Notes: generated by a model not told the origin, from the letters alone. 11,976 nucleotides of DNA from Bacteroidales bacterium (GCA_031264715.1 JAISDP010000197.1:1-11976); one strand, 5' to 3'; positions 1 through 7,281 are shown, counted from the first letter of the stretch. Numbers and translations are program-made.

Positions 1-108
1 AGTTTTCGATTCTTTGTCGAAAATATCAGTTTTATCAGTCTGTGCATTCAGCAATATGGAATACACTGTAACTACAAAAAATAATGTTGCTTTAATGCTG
101 TTATTCAT
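1..108 (-). CDS. N-terminal fragment of a predicted secreted protein (runs off the window)
   Basis: An ATG at 108-106 opens a frame that stays open to base 1, giving 36 codons. The product begins MNNSIKATLFFVVTVYSILL and continues NAQTDKTD, which looks like a signal peptide: a short polar start, a hydrophobic core of about 13 residues, and a likely cleavage site after NA, leaving an N-terminal Gln as is common for exported Bacteroidota proteins. Nothing else of the protein is visible, so no family can be assigned. It lies 90 bp downstream of the small membrane protein at 199-600 on the same strand and may share its transcript. There is no clear Shine-Dalgarno sequence, which is normal for this phylum. 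The frame is short, so its reality rests mainly on the signal-peptide pattern. Confidence 0.5.
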   Translation of the reverse strand, partial: MNNSIKATLFFVVTVYSILLNAQTDKTDIFDKESKT

Positions 109-198
109 AGGATTATATATTATAAAAAGTGATCTGTACGCTTCATTTTGATGGTGCATAAATTTTGTTTTCCCGTCATTCAATAAGAACTCCTGTAT

Positions 199-600
199 CT
201 AAGGCGGCAGTATGACCGACAAAACTCCTATGCCTAAAACAACTCCAATTCGAATAACGTTTTCTTTATAAAGATCATCCGGGATATTTTTGCGATTTCG
301 CCATAAAATAAACAAAGAAAATATCGAGAAAGCTAAGCCCCCGTAAAAAATGTGCCATCCGATTCTATAATACAGCGCTATGAGAACGACACCTGTTGCA
401 TAGGCTGTAATACTATAACCGACACATATGAACACAAATACATTCAAACTCCTTATTTTGTATACAGGGTATAAAATGGACATAAAGAAAAATCCTGTCA
501 AAACCATAACCTGTAACACGGCATAGCTTGGAATGTGCAAAATTTGGAATATTCTTGCTAAAATAAAGAGACAACCTAAAATTGGTTCCACTTTCTTCAT
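199..600 (-). CDS. Small four-helix integral membrane protein of unknown function
   Basis: This 133-residue product starts at an ATG (600-598) and ends with TAG. I do not recognise the family. It is almost entirely hydrophobic, with about four membrane segments at roughly residues 9-20, 27-45, 53-76 and 82-99, a basic loop (RNRKN, about 101-105), and a last hydrophobic stretch (IRIGVVLGIGVLSVIL) near the C terminus, so a fifth helix is possible. No catalytic or binding motif is visible. The gene is distinctly more AT-rich than the purA-to-EEP cluster next to it and is separated from it by a 334-bp AT-rich gap. It could therefore be a separately acquired or fast-evolving lineage-specific gene. 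The exported protein fragment at 1-108 follows on the same strand. Confidence 0.7.
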   Translation of the reverse strand: MKKVEPILGCLFILARIFQILHIPSYAVLQVMVLTGFFFMSILYPVYKIRSLNVFVFICVGYSITAYATGVVLIALYYRIGWHIFYGGLAFSIFSLFILWRNRKNIPDDLYKENVIRIGVVLGIGVLSVILPP

Positions 601-934
601 ACTGACATTTGTCTAAAAATAAAAAATTGTATTTCTAAAATTGTTGAAACAAAAATCGTTTCTAATGATAGAAACCCTTGTTGTTTTACTTTGTAATTGT
701 TTTAAATAATTTACCAGCATTTCATAAGTTTTTTTTTATTCTTGACAGAAATTTGAAATGTTTTTTTGTCATGATACAGTACTAAATAATTGCCTGTTCC
801 ATTTTTCGTTTGTGTGACAAAAATCATGCCAATTTATACAATTGTGCATAATGGACAATGGTTTTCGCTGGCGTTGTTGCTGAGTTTCTTGTTCTGATGA
901 ATAATCAGCTAAAATCGTTCATCTGTGTACGGTT
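601..934. other. AT-rich intergenic region with one hairpin
   Basis: This gap lies between the 3' end of the EEP gene (minus strand) and the start of the small membrane protein (minus strand). It has several A/T runs, including a nine-T run near 728-736 and a seven-T run near 762-768. I found no convincing open frame, RNA gene or TAnnTTTG promoter box on the minus strand. The only definite structure is the hairpin at 658-675, annotated separately. Confidence 0.6.
658..675 (-). terminator. Possible weak terminator hairpin downstream of the EEP gene
   Basis: Two perfect 7-bp arms, GTTTCTA and TAGAAAC, flank an ATGA loop. Read on the minus strand the hairpin is followed by GATTTTTGTTTC, so it could act as a weak intrinsic terminator for the 7051-935 gene run, or as a leader structure of the small membrane protein gene starting 58 bp further on. 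The stem has only two G-C pairs, so strength is doubtful. Confidence 0.3.
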
Positions 935-2023
935 TTATTGTTTCACTAACCGGCATGTAATCGGGAAATGGTCGGATAATCGCACGCGCGGACTTTCATA
1001 ATCATATGCCGTGAAAACATCCGAATGTAGGATATAGTCGATCCGTTGGGACGATATGCGCCCGATATTGTAGGTTGTGCTCCTGCCCGAACCCGCTTCA
1101 ATAAAAGCATCCTTCCGGTTGCCGCGGACTTGCCGGTACGAATGAGATGTGGGCGGGTCGTTGAAATCGCCGCAAATAATTACCGGGTATGGTGATTGTG
1201 CTATATGCGAGGAAAGAATTTCCACCTGTTTTGCCCGGCTAAAGGAGGATACTTTCATTTGCCGGATAATGGCCTTAACAGTATGCACATCCGACTCGCT
1301 ATAATCCCTTTTTACTGCATTATTGAGCAATTGCCTCTCCTCGTCGTTGAAACCAACCGACTTCAGGTGCACATTATACACGCGGACGGTATCATTCCCG
1401 ATCAACAAATCACTGCACATACAGGCATTGGTAGTATTGTCCGCATAAATCAGCTGCTTACAGATGATTGGGTATTTGCTGAATGTGGCTATACCGAAAT
1501 TGCCTCCAGGCAGTTCCATGTGGCTGAACGGTGTTTTGCCGAGTTGCTTACGGAGATTCTTCTCGTCTAAGTCTTTTTCCCACTGGCTGGTCGAATATTC
1601 CTGGAAACAGATAATATCAGCATCGTTATTGCGAATAAAATCGAATATATTCAACATCCTGCCATCAGGCTGTTTTGTTTTTCTCTGCGAAAAACCCTGA
1701 ACATTGAAGGAAAGTACCCGGAAACATTTATTCGCATCTTTTTCCGGAATTTCTTTTGCGAACAGTTGTACCTGTCTTCCTATGAAAGGCCAACCGACTA
1801 AAATGGAAACCAGCGAAATCACAACTAATTTCTTTTTTCGCGACAACGCCCAAAAAACTATAAAACAAAGATTCGCTGCCAGGAGGTACATGTATGCCAA
1901 TCCGAAAAAGCTGATCCACCATATTGCTTTGGGACTGACAAAACAGCACAGGCAGGCCAGCGCCAGCGATACTGCTGCAATGATGTTCAGTATGACCATG
2001 ATAACGCGGAAAAACTTTCTCAA
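935..2023 (-). CDS. Membrane-anchored endonuclease/exonuclease/phosphatase (EEP) family protein
   Basis: The 362-residue product has a membrane-anchored N-terminal part and a full EEP catalytic domain. Hydrophobic segments lie at about residues 7-29, 34-60 and 66-81. Basic residues RKFFR before the first and SRKKK between the second and third predict an inside N terminus and a catalytic domain on the periplasmic side. EEP motifs run in the expected order: FNVQG (N107), CFQE (E142), VYNVHL (H219), GDFND (D286, N288), RIDY (D329) and SDH (D351, H352). These form the divalent-metal phosphoesterase site. The family includes nucleases, phospholipases and inositol-phosphate phosphatases, so the substrate is not known. 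The start is TTG, three bases after the rhomboid stop. It is preferred over the ATG at 1999-1997 because it keeps the basic N terminus in front of helix 1. The gene is probably last in the purA transcript. Confidence 0.88.
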   Translation of the reverse strand: MRKFFRVIMVILNIIAAVSLALACLCCFVSPKAIWWISFFGLAYMYLLAANLCFIVFWALSRKKKLVVISLVSILVGWPFIGRQVQLFAKEIPEKDANKCFRVLSFNVQGFSQRKTKQPDGRMLNIFDFIRNNDADIICFQEYSTSQWEKDLDEKNLRKQLGKTPFSHMELPGGNFGIATFSKYPIICKQLIYADNTTNACMCSDLLIGNDTVRVYNVHLKSVGFNDEERQLLNNAVKRDYSESDVHTVKAIIRQMKVSSFSRAKQVEILSSHIAQSPYPVIICGDFNDPPTSHSYRQVRGNRKDAFIEAGSGRSTTYNIGRISSQRIDYILHSDVFTAYDYESPRVRLSDHFPITCRLVKQ

Positions 2024-2026
2024 GGC

Positions 2027-2908
2027 TTATCTTTTTTGATGGAACAGTGTTTCCTTTTCTTTCTTTGTCAGGCTTTCGTATCCGCCTTTGGATATTTTGT
2101 CGAGAATACGGTCTACTTCCTGCTGGTCTTCATTCTTTTTCCGGTTGTATTCGCGATCGTCGGTTGGCGGTCGTTTGTAAGCAACCTTCAGTTTGGGTTT
2201 TGATTTGAATAAACTGCCTGTCCGGATGCAGAACTTGCCGAGCCATGCCGTAATATCCCGCCCCTTGTGGATGTTGGCGGCAAACAGATATCCGAACAAT
2301 GCGCCGCCCAGGTGGGCAAGATGTCCGCCGGCATTATCGCTCGTCGAAATGGAAACAATATCGAGCGCCAGTGTGGCCAGGGCAATGTAAATCAATTGAA
2401 TCCGCCCGAAAAACAACAGGTTGACTGTGTATCTCGGCACATAGAACGATATGGCCATCACCACGCCCAATACGCCTGCCGATGCACCCAGAAGGATTGC
2501 AAAGTGCTTGGCCGCAGCAAATGCCGGAAAGATGTTGTAAGACAGGATATAGAACAATGCGCCGGTCAATCCGCCTAAAATGTATACATTCACCAACTGC
2601 CGCCCGCTGAAATATGTGCGGAAAATCCTTCCAAACCAATATAGCCACAACATGTTGAACAGGAGGTGCAGAATCCCCTGGTGAAAAAACATGTAAGCAA
2701 TCAATGTCCAGGGGCGTCTGGCCAATGTGTCGACATCTGCGGGTGTTCCCAGCCAATGGTCGAGTGGGAAATCCTGGACATCGGCAAAAAGGGAATAAAA
2801 CATGCGAGCCACGTGATACAGTACAAACACCGCTACATTAACGGCAATCAATCCTGTCAGCGCATCATTTGTTAAAAAAAACGTTTTTATTTTCCTGACC
2901 CAATCCAC
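2027..2908 (-). CDS. Rhomboid family intramembrane serine protease
   Basis: The 293-residue polytopic membrane protein has the rhomboid signature. The HxxxN motif is HLLFN (H81, N85), the catalytic serine lies in GASAG (S143), and the catalytic histidine in AHLGGALFG (H199), giving the Ser-His dyad that cuts substrate transmembrane helices within the lipid bilayer. Loop 1 after helix 1 is long (about residues 40-68). After the last helix a charged cytoplasmic tail (about residues 235-293) ends in EVDRILDKISKGGYESLTKK, a short C-terminal domain I associate with Bacteroidota rhomboids. The start is GTG at 2908; a TAA immediately upstream in frame excludes a longer start and no early in-frame ATG exists. 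The EEP gene follows after only three bases. The substrate cannot be predicted from sequence. Confidence 0.92.
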   Translation of the reverse strand: MDWVRKIKTFFLTNDALTGLIAVNVAVFVLYHVARMFYSLFADVQDFPLDHWLGTPADVDTLARRPWTLIAYMFFHQGILHLLFNMLWLYWFGRIFRTYFSGRQLVNVYILGGLTGALFYILSYNIFPAFAAAKHFAILLGASAGVLGVVMAISFYVPRYTVNLLFFGRIQLIYIALATLALDIVSISTSDNAGGHLAHLGGALFGYLFAANIHKGRDITAWLGKFCIRTGSLFKSKPKLKVAYKRPPTDDREYNRKKNEDQQEVDRILDKISKGGYESLTKKEKETLFHQKR

Positions 2909-2932
2909 TTAAATAATAGAATATTACCCGCT

Positions 2933-2950
2933 AACGTTCATGAGAACGTT
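2933..2950. other. Perfect 7-bp inverted repeat with ATGA loop
   Basis: AACGTTC (2933-2939) and GAACGTT (2944-2950) flank ATGA in the 54-bp gap between the HAD gene and the rhomboid gene. No T-run follows on either strand, so it is not a standard terminator. It could be an mRNA-processing or stability hairpin inside the transcript, or a small operator. Confidence 0.4.
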
Positions 2951-2962
2951 TCGCTAAGGTGA

Positions 2963-3640
2963 TTATTTTAAATTAATTTCCGACAACCCGAACAACTTCC
3001 GTAATTCGTTAAAGTCATGTACAATGGCATCGGCTTGCTCTTTGACCACGGGATTTTCAAAATGCTCGAAAGCGATGCAGTAAAATCCACTGCGTTTAGC
3101 TCCAGCCACCCCCACAGGCGAATCTTCTATGACAACGCACTCACCGATGGTTTTGTTGATATGTACAGGTACACGACTATAATCTTTTACCTTCATAACG
3201 GGATCTTCGCATATCTCTCGCCCGCATACCGTATCCAAATATTCCAATACACCCACTACTTCCAGCAATTGTCGTGCCACAGCCGTAGCGTTGGCTGTAG
3301 TAAGCGCCAGGAAATAACCACCCTGTTTCAAGTCGGCTATGGTTTGACGCACCCCGGGAAAAGGTTTACAGAACCTGTCGAGATGATTCATGTAATATTC
3401 CTGGCGCTTGCACACTATTTCCTTCACCTGTCCGGGAGGTATTTCCGGGAAAAATTTGCTCATAAACCCGTCGCCGGTGAATCCTACAAGGTCGGTCATG
3501 ATGCAGCGGCTGCGCAGGTCGTACCCATATTCTTCGAAGATATCGCAATAGGCCTCGTAGCGGCCATTTTCAGTATCGGCAATTACGCCGTCGAAATCAA
3601 ATAGAATGGTGGTGATTTGCTTAATATCTTGAATATTCAT
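2963..3640 (-). CDS. HAD superfamily hydrolase, beta-phosphoglucomutase-like phosphatase
   Basis: With the ATG at 3640 the product has 225 residues and all four haloacid-dehalogenase motifs. Motif I is DFDGVIADTE, with nucleophile D15 and acid/base D17. Motif II is the Thr pair in LTTAN (114-115). The motif III lysine lies in MKVKD (probably K150). Motif IV is IEDSPVG (E172, D173). The helical cap inserted after motif I and the EDSPVGV form place it with the subfamily IA phosphatases and phosphomutases such as beta-phosphoglucomutase and phosphoglycolate phosphatase. It should be a cytosolic Mg-dependent phosphatase acting on a small phosphorylated metabolite, not identifiable here. A TTG at 3655 would add five residues and overlap the upstream stop by four bases; I prefer the ATG. 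The gene follows the PorT-like gene closely, suggesting one transcript. Confidence 0.88.
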   Translation of the reverse strand: MNIQDIKQITTILFDFDGVIADTENGRYEAYCDIFEEYGYDLRSRCIMTDLVGFTGDGFMSKFFPEIPPGQVKEIVCKRQEYYMNHLDRFCKPFPGVRQTIADLKQGGYFLALTTANATAVARQLLEVVGVLEYLDTVCGREICEDPVMKVKDYSRVPVHINKTIGECVVIEDSPVGVAGAKRSGFYCIAFEHFENPVVKEQADAIVHDFNELRKLFGLSEINLK

Positions 3641-3651
3641 AAATGCATAGT

Positions 3652-4305
3652 TCAAAACACTATCCCAATGCGGAAAATCAGATTATTGGAAGTGATTTTG
3701 CCATGCGCCGGTTTGGCAATGTCCACAAAAGTGTTCATGAAGGATAATCCGCCAAAAAGCGCAGCCTCTCCGCCAAGCGAATATTGCGCCCCCGTACTGA
3801 AATGCCAGCCCAGGTTAAATAACTTTGTTTCCTTGTTCACTGTCACATTTTTTTCATCGCCGAAATTAGCGCGCGCCGCTACCCGTACCATCGGATCGAA
3901 ACCCAGGTTGGCAGAATAGACCATTCGTCCGATCATATGTGTTTTAAACTTCAATGCAACAGGGATTTTAATGTACTGTATCTTGTATTTTACCGTGGCT
4001 CCCGGGTCGAGTTTCCTGTTCCCGTCCTTGGTGCGGAAAGCTTCTATTCCATTAGCGTATTTTAATGTACCGCCCATGTTGAACAACGATATTCCCGTAG
4101 CAAATGCATAATTCCGGGAAAAATAATAATCGGCAGACATCCCGAAATCAAATCCCAAACGGGCTTTATCCCGGGTAATATCCTTCACATCCGATCGCAG
4201 CCATGTAATGGTTGGGTCAAAGAAGACACCAAGTTTAACACCTTGGCCAAATGTTTGACCGGCAATAAGAAACAAAAAAATAACAGGATAAAATTTTCTA
4301 AACAT
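3652..4305 (-). CDS. PorT-like outer-membrane beta-barrel protein
   Basis: The 217-residue product starts at ATG with a signal peptide (FYPVIFLFLIAGQTFGQ, cleavage near residue 20) and continues as alternating polar and hydrophobic beta strands. It ends in a terminal phenylalanine (FRIGIVF), as expected for recognition by the Bam barrel-assembly machinery. Overall it resembles the PorT-type outer-membrane barrels widespread in Bacteroidota. True PorT (SprT) is a component of the type IX secretion system, but many relatives are simply small barrels of unknown role. Nothing in the sequence or neighbours places this one in type IX secretion: no por, spr or gld genes are present. It sits 33 bp after the aminopeptidase gene and directly before the HAD gene on the same strand. 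Confidence 0.72.
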   Translation of the reverse strand: MFRKFYPVIFLFLIAGQTFGQGVKLGVFFDPTITWLRSDVKDITRDKARLGFDFGMSADYYFSRNYAFATGISLFNMGGTLKYANGIEAFRTKDGNRKLDPGATVKYKIQYIKIPVALKFKTHMIGRMVYSANLGFDPMVRVAARANFGDEKNVTVNKETKLFNLGWHFSTGAQYSLGGEAALFGGLSFMNTFVDIAKPAHGKITSNNLIFRIGIVF

Positions 4306-4338
4306 ATGTTTATGGTATTTGTTTGATGCTGTCGCTTG

Positions 4339-5733
4339 TTACTTCAAATCTTCCCTCATCCCTTCTATTTCCGCAACCGTTTTCGGGATAGGTCGTCCAA
4401 GTACCAGGCAACCGTTTTCGGTGACCAGAATATCATCTTCGATACGGATGCCTCCGAAATTGCGGTATGCTTTTAAAGCATCATAATTGATAGACTCTGC
4501 AAACTTCTTTTCACCTTCCCATTGATCGATCAGGGCAGGGATGAAATAAATACCGGGCTCGTCGGTGAGGACAAGGCCGGGTTCAAGTTTCCGCCCAAAA
4601 CGCAACGAAGCCAGACCGAACTGCGTACTGCGCGAAATGGTATCATCATAACCGACATAATTTTCGCCCAAATTTTCCATATCATGAACATCGAGGCCCA
4701 TTGCATGGCCTAAACCGTGCGGGAAAAACAATGCGTGAGCGCCCTGTGCAACGGCATCGTCCATGTTGCCGCGCATGATGCCGGCATCTTTCAGTCCATC
4801 GGCAATGACACGGGCTGCAGCCAGGTGAACTTCCCGATAGAATATACCCGGGCGGCTCATCTCGATGACTTTAAGGTTGGCTTGCAGAACGGTATTATAA
4901 ATGGCCTTTTGCCGCGCATCGAACCGGCCGCTTACAGGCGCTGTACGGGTGATGTCGCCGGCATAACCCATCGTGGTTTCAGCTCCTGCGTCAGTGATCA
5001 GCAATTGCCCGTCGCGCATTGTGTTGCCGTGGCTGTGGTTGTGAAGGATCTGCCCGTTGATGCTCAGTATTACCGGAAAACTCACCGGACCACCGTTCGC
5101 CGATGCAATGCCTTCGATGGCGCCCACTAACTCCCTTTCCACCATCCCTGCACGCACATGCTTCATGATATACGTGTGCATCCTGTAAGATGTGTCGATC
5201 GCCGCTTCGATCTGTTCTATTTCCTGCGGTTCCTTCAACGTGCGCATCTTCACAACGGCCTTGATAAGCGACACGGAGGCTTTCTCCTTTTGTTGTGCGG
5301 GCAATATACCCAGCAGTTCCCACAGGTGTATTTTCGTTTCCGCACGATAAGGCGGGAGGAAATGAATGGTGCGGCCCTGCTGTTGCGCTTTCTGTAAAAC
5401 ACCGGCCAAAGCTGAGTAAGGCTGCGTTTTATCAATCTTGATGGCCGCCGCCTTGTCGCTCATAACCGGTTGTTGGCCCATCCAGATGATGTCGTCCATA
5501 GTCGAATCATCGCCGAACAGACATTCCGAGCCCTCATTGATATCCATCACGGCAGTAAGACCGGGTTCCTGCAATCCGAAATAGTACATAAACGTACTGT
5601 CCTGCCTGTATGTGTAGGTATTTGCGGGGTAGTTGAACGGTACTTCCGCATTACCCGGGAAAAAGATTATCCCATCCGGCAACAATTTCCGCAATTCATC
5701 GCGGCGCTTTTTGTAAGTATCAGGAGCAAACAT
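4339..5733 (-). CDS. pepP: Xaa-Pro aminopeptidase (aminopeptidase P, M24B family)
   Basis: With the ATG at 5733 the product has 464 residues, usual for a bacterial aminopeptidase P. An N-terminal AMP_N-type domain (about 1-150, with RQDSTFMYYFG near 43-53) precedes a pita-bread M24 domain. The dinuclear metal ligands are all visible: D248 (LLITDAGAE), D260 (YAGDITRT), H343 (GHAMGLDVHD), E392 (TDEPG) and E432 (IRIEDD). The enzyme removes an N-terminal residue followed by proline, in the cytosol, as part of peptide turnover. No signal peptide is present. A TTG at 5739 would add two residues and lies at the edge of the tandem repeat; the ATG is preferred. The 58 bp between the purA stop and this start are almost filled by a heptanucleotide tandem repeat, which would lie in the untranslated region just before this gene. 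Confidence 0.93.
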   Translation of the reverse strand: MFAPDTYKKRRDELRKLLPDGIIFFPGNAEVPFNYPANTYTYRQDSTFMYYFGLQEPGLTAVMDINEGSECLFGDDSTMDDIIWMGQQPVMSDKAAAIKIDKTQPYSALAGVLQKAQQQGRTIHFLPPYRAETKIHLWELLGILPAQQKEKASVSLIKAVVKMRTLKEPQEIEQIEAAIDTSYRMHTYIMKHVRAGMVERELVGAIEGIASANGGPVSFPVILSINGQILHNHSHGNTMRDGQLLITDAGAETTMGYAGDITRTAPVSGRFDARQKAIYNTVLQANLKVIEMSRPGIFYREVHLAAARVIADGLKDAGIMRGNMDDAVAQGAHALFFPHGLGHAMGLDVHDMENLGENYVGYDDTISRSTQFGLASLRFGRKLEPGLVLTDEPGIYFIPALIDQWEGEKKFAESINYDALKAYRNFGGIRIEDDILVTENGCLVLGRPIPKTVAEIEGMREDLK

Positions 5734-5739
5734 AATCAA

Positions 5740-5788
5740 TTAAGAATTAAGAATTAAGAATTAAGAATTAAGAATGAAGAGTGAAGAA
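5740..5788. repeat. Heptanucleotide tandem repeat, (TTAAGAA)5 plus two degenerate units
   Basis: Five perfect TTAAGAA units occupy 5740-5774, followed by TGAAGAG (5775-5781) and TGAAGAA (5782-5788). The array fills nearly all of the purA-pepP gap. On the transcribed (minus) strand it reads as TTCTTAA repeats ending 6 bases before the pepP ATG. Replication slippage could change its length, which would alter the spacing in front of pepP but not the reading frame of a coding sequence. Confidence 0.9.
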
Positions 5789-5791
5789 TCC

Positions 5792-7051
5792 TCACTTAAT
5801 AATGGTTTTTTCGCGGTCGGGGCTTACCGAAATGATCTGGAACGGAACACCGGTTTCCTTTTCGATGAAAGCCACATATTCCTTCAGTTCTGCCGGAAGG
5901 CTATCGAATGACGACGTTCCGGTAATATCATTGCTCCAGCCTTTCATTTCCGTATATACCGGTTCCACTTTGGCATTTACGTCAAACGGAACCCGGTCGG
6001 TTACCCGGCCGTCCACCTTATAGCGGGTGCACGCCTTGATGGTATCGAATCCCGACAGAACGTCGGCTTTGGTCATGATGAGCGATGTAACGCCGTTGAT
6101 CATGATCGAATATTTCAGCGCAGGTAGATCCAGCCATCCGCAACGACGCGGCCGGCCGGTAGTGGAACCGTATTCGTTGCCTTTTTTCCGCAGTTCCTCG
6201 CCTGTTGCATCGAGCAGTTCAGTAGGGAATGGACCGCTGCCTACGCGCGTGCAGTAGGCTTTCACAATGCCGTATACCTTTCCGATATGCGACGGTGCAA
6301 CGCCCAACCCGGTACAAGTTCCGGCACAAACGGTATTGGACGAGGTGACGAACGGATACGACCCGAAATCAATATCAAGCATTGTTCCCTGTGCTCCTTC
6401 GGCTAATATACTCTTGTTTTCGGTCAGGTATTTATTGATGGCATATTCGCTGTCGAGCACCGTGAACGTCTTCAATACACCGATCGCTTCGAACCATGTT
6501 TTTTCTTCCTGTTCGTATTCTGCCGGGTAATCATACTGTTTCAGCATATTCAGGTGCTTGTCGCGCAATTGGCGGTAATGGGCTTCGAAATCGGATGTAA
6601 AAATATCGCCCACGCGCAGTCCGTTACGGCCTGTTTTATCCATATATGTAGGCCCGATACCTTTCAGCGTCGACCCGATTTTAGAAATGCCTTTGGATGC
6701 TTCCGATGCAGCGTCAAGCAGGCGGTGCGTGGGGAGTATCAGGTGCGCTTTACGCGATATGTACAGGTTTTTCAGGTCGACGCCGCGTGCCTGCAAAGCC
6801 TCGATCTCCTTCCGGAATACAACAGGGTCAATTACCACGCCATTACCAATAATATTAATCTTTTCGGGATGAAAAATGCCGGAAGGAATGGTGTGTAATA
6901 CGTGCTTCATGCCGTTGAATTCTAAAGAATGACCGGCATTAGGGCCTCCCTGGAAACGTGCAATCACGTCGTACTGAGGAGTCAGGAAATCCACTGCTTT
7001 GCCTTTTCCCTCGTCGCCCCATTGGAGCCCTAACAATACATCTAATTTCAT
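5792..7051 (-). CDS. purA: Adenylosuccinate synthetase
   Basis: The 419-residue product is a full-length adenylosuccinate synthetase, catalysing IMP + L-aspartate + GTP to adenylosuccinate, the first committed step of AMP synthesis, in the cytosol. The phosphate-binding loop with catalytic D13 (WGDEGKGK, 11-18) and catalytic H41 (GGPNAGHS) are intact. Further family motifs follow in order: SKIGSTLKGIGPTYMDK, AEGAQGTMLDIDFGSYPFVT, SGPFPTEL and STTGRPRRCGWLDL. The ATG at 7051 is the obvious start because the protein begins only a few residues before the first core strand (MKLDVLLGLQWG). It appears to head the minus-strand gene run, with pepP 58 bp downstream. No good TAnnTTTG box is seen upstream; the nearest candidate, TTTCTTTG at 7155-7148, has one mismatch and no clear -33 partner. 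Confidence 0.97.
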   Translation of the reverse strand: MKLDVLLGLQWGDEGKGKAVDFLTPQYDVIARFQGGPNAGHSLEFNGMKHVLHTIPSGIFHPEKINIIGNGVVIDPVVFRKEIEALQARGVDLKNLYISRKAHLILPTHRLLDAASEASKGISKIGSTLKGIGPTYMDKTGRNGLRVGDIFTSDFEAHYRQLRDKHLNMLKQYDYPAEYEQEEKTWFEAIGVLKTFTVLDSEYAINKYLTENKSILAEGAQGTMLDIDFGSYPFVTSSNTVCAGTCTGLGVAPSHIGKVYGIVKAYCTRVGSGPFPTELLDATGEELRKKGNEYGSTTGRPRRCGWLDLPALKYSIMINGVTSLIMTKADVLSGFDTIKACTRYKVDGRVTDRVPFDVNAKVEPVYTEMKGWSNDITGTSSFDSLPAELKEYVAFIEKETGVPFQIISVSPDREKTIIK

Positions 7052-7253
7052 TTTTGTTGATTACTGTTTTTAAGATTTATCATCCGGTTAGTCCTTTTTG
7101 AACCATCCGGCTCATCAGTTCACGTATTCGCAAACCAAACGAATTTGCAAAGAAAACAAAAAGATGGTTAGGTAGGGTGATTTTGCTAAATCTTTTTTTG
7201 AGGCGTTCCGGCAGTTAAGCCCGTTTGTCTCTAAGCATAGTTAGAATTGCGTT

Positions 7254-7281
7254 GTAGAGACGCGATGCATCGCGTCTCTAC
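7254..7281. repeat. Perfect 28-bp palindrome
   Basis: The half-site GTAGAGACGCGATG is followed directly by its exact reverse complement with no spacer, centred on ATGCAT. The next outer bases (TGC at 7248-7250 and GCA at 7282-7284) are also complementary across a 3-base interruption on one side. It could be a dispersed palindromic repeat, a protein-binding site, or a cruciform or hairpin in RNA. There is no T-run, so it is not an obvious terminator. Confidence 0.9.

Noticed and set aside
740..772. TGACA...TGTCA inverted repeat in the AT-rich gap
   Set aside because: Five-base arms around a loop of about 20 bases are expected by chance in sequence of this composition.
1196..1570. 124-codon plus-strand open frame inside the EEP gene
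   Set aside because: It is antisense to a clearly conserved EEP domain and has no recognisable content.
3017..3604. 195-codon plus-strand open frame opposite the HAD gene
   Set aside because: The minus-strand frame has all four HAD motifs; the plus-strand translation has no coherent features and is an antisense shadow.
3652..4305. Assignment of the barrel protein as the type IX secretion component PorT
   Set aside because: Only general barrel features and a PorT-like look are visible; no other secretion genes are nearby, so only the broad family call is kept.
7052..7250. Purine riboswitch or tRNA upstream of purA
   Set aside because: I looked for a conserved purine-aptamer core and for cloverleaf structure and saw neither; only a CATCCGG direct repeat is present.
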